This document shows, one piece after another, positions 4,769 to 5,280 of a DNA stretch of 5,280 bases. The translations under genes and the position numbers were made by a program. Origin of the DNA: an uncultured Clostridia bacterium (lineage in GTDB: Bacteria; Bacillota; Clostridia; Christensenellales; CALWSW01); assembly GCA_937874755.1 (NCBI GenBank), contig CALNBC010000172.1, positions 1 to 5,280 of the forward strand, read 5' to 3'. How positions within the stretch are numbered: position 1 is the first letter of the stretch; each line of letters begins with the position of its first letter. A model generated the notes under the pieces. It ran no database searches, was not told the DNA's origin, and saw only the letters and a program-made list of their open reading frames with translations.

Positions 4769-5280
4769 ATGACAGCCGAGATAATCGTAGACATAAACCA
4801 TTCGAATGTAGACCGGATTTTCGAATACAGCATACCCGAGGAGATGAACCTTTTGCCGGGCAGCCGCGTAATAGTGCCCTTTGGCGGCGGCAACAAGACG
4901 ATGGAGGGTTTTGTCGTCGGAATTCGGGAAAGCGCTGTCTTTTCAGGAAAGCTCAAGAGCGTACTTAGAAAGATAGAGGAATACCCTGCGCTGACTGCCG
5001 AGCAGCTTGAACTCGCCTTCTGGATGCGTGAAAAATACGGCTGCCTGCTTATCGACGCCCTTTGCCATATGATACCCGCCCAGATGAGGGGGCTTCGCGT
5101 GCGGGAAAAGACCGTGCGCACCGTTACCATAGCTTTGGACGCGGACGGCGTCGCTTTGGCACAAGCCTCGCTCATCTCTAAGACGGGCGCCTGCAAAGCC
5201 CCTGTGCAGCGGGATGTGCTCCAACTCCTCGCTTCGGCGGACGCACCTATTTCCACTGTGGACGTCGATGCCCTCGTGCC
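4769..5280 (+). CDS. priA: Primosomal protein N' / replication restart helicase PriA (3' partial)
   Basis: PriA recognises abandoned replication forks and starts reloading of the replicative helicase. The window holds its first 170 residues; the full protein is usually over 700, and the helicase motifs lie beyond the end. Visible is the N-terminal 3'-DNA-end-binding domain: EIIVDI (4-9), FEYSIPEEM (18-26), GSRVIVPFG (31-39), EGFVVGI (46-52), then LAFWMREKYGCLLIDAL (82-98) and IPAQMR (102-107). Residues from about 110 would begin the winged-helix domain. An in-frame TAG directly precedes the ATG, so no longer start is possible. The ribosome binding site is weak (an AGG about 10 bases upstream), unlike the strong sites of the other genes here. 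The gene is transcribed divergently from the spoVM operon. Confidence 0.95.
   Translation, partial: MTAEIIVDINHSNVDRIFEYSIPEEMNLLPGSRVIVPFGGGNKTMEGFVVGIRESAVFSGKLKSVLRKIEEYPALTAEQLELAFWMREKYGCLLIDALCHMIPAQMRGLRVREKTVRTVTIALDADGVALAQASLISKTGACKAPVQRDVLQLLASADAPISTVDVDALV

Noticed and set aside
4729..5256. 175-residue minus-strand open frame opposite priA
   Set aside because: The plus strand carries an unmistakable PriA N-terminus. The minus frame is a serine-rich, low-information shadow running across the priA promoter.

Overview
The window looks like chromosomal DNA of an endospore-forming Firmicute, most likely a clostridial lineage with moderately high GC. This rests on four observations: strong GGAGG-type ribosome binding sites before nearly every gene, sigma-A-like promoters, a four-cysteine (zinc-ribbon) L28 protein, and a tiny gene next to rpmB that matches the sporulation protein SpoVM. 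The gene set corresponds to the Bacillus subtilis neighbourhood priA ... spoVM-rpmB-yloU-yloV ... recG, but the orientations differ. I see no mobile element, CRISPR array, tRNA or rRNA.

Layout. Positions 2-1327 (+) hold the C-terminal two thirds of the fork-remodelling helicase RecG, cut by the window start. A 255-base convergent gap follows. It holds a GC-rich hairpin, the intrinsic terminator of the opposing operon and an inverted repeat. Positions 1583-3639 (-) hold a two-gene operon: yloU (Asp23/Gls24 family) followed by fakA/yloV (fatty acid kinase, DhaL-type). A 274-base divergent gap carries two well-formed promoters back to back, one for yloU-fakA and one for rpmB (3914-4105, +). rpmB ends in a symmetrical terminator that can work in both directions. 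Positions 4314-4614 (-) hold two very small genes with good ribosome binding sites: a 58-residue two-helix membrane protein of unknown function, then spoVM (31 codons), closed by its own terminator. From 4769 (+) the replication-restart helicase PriA begins and runs off the window end.

How the genes work together. RecG and PriA both act on stalled or collapsed replication forks and bracket the segment. L28 is a ribosomal protein. FakA phosphorylates FakB-bound fatty acids for phospholipid synthesis; no fakB is in the window. SpoVM in B. subtilis is an amphipathic peptide that anchors the SpoIVA coat base to the forespore membrane. The most interesting part is the spoVM operon: spoVM is preceded 28 bases upstream by an uncharacterised small membrane protein that may be co-expressed during sporulation.
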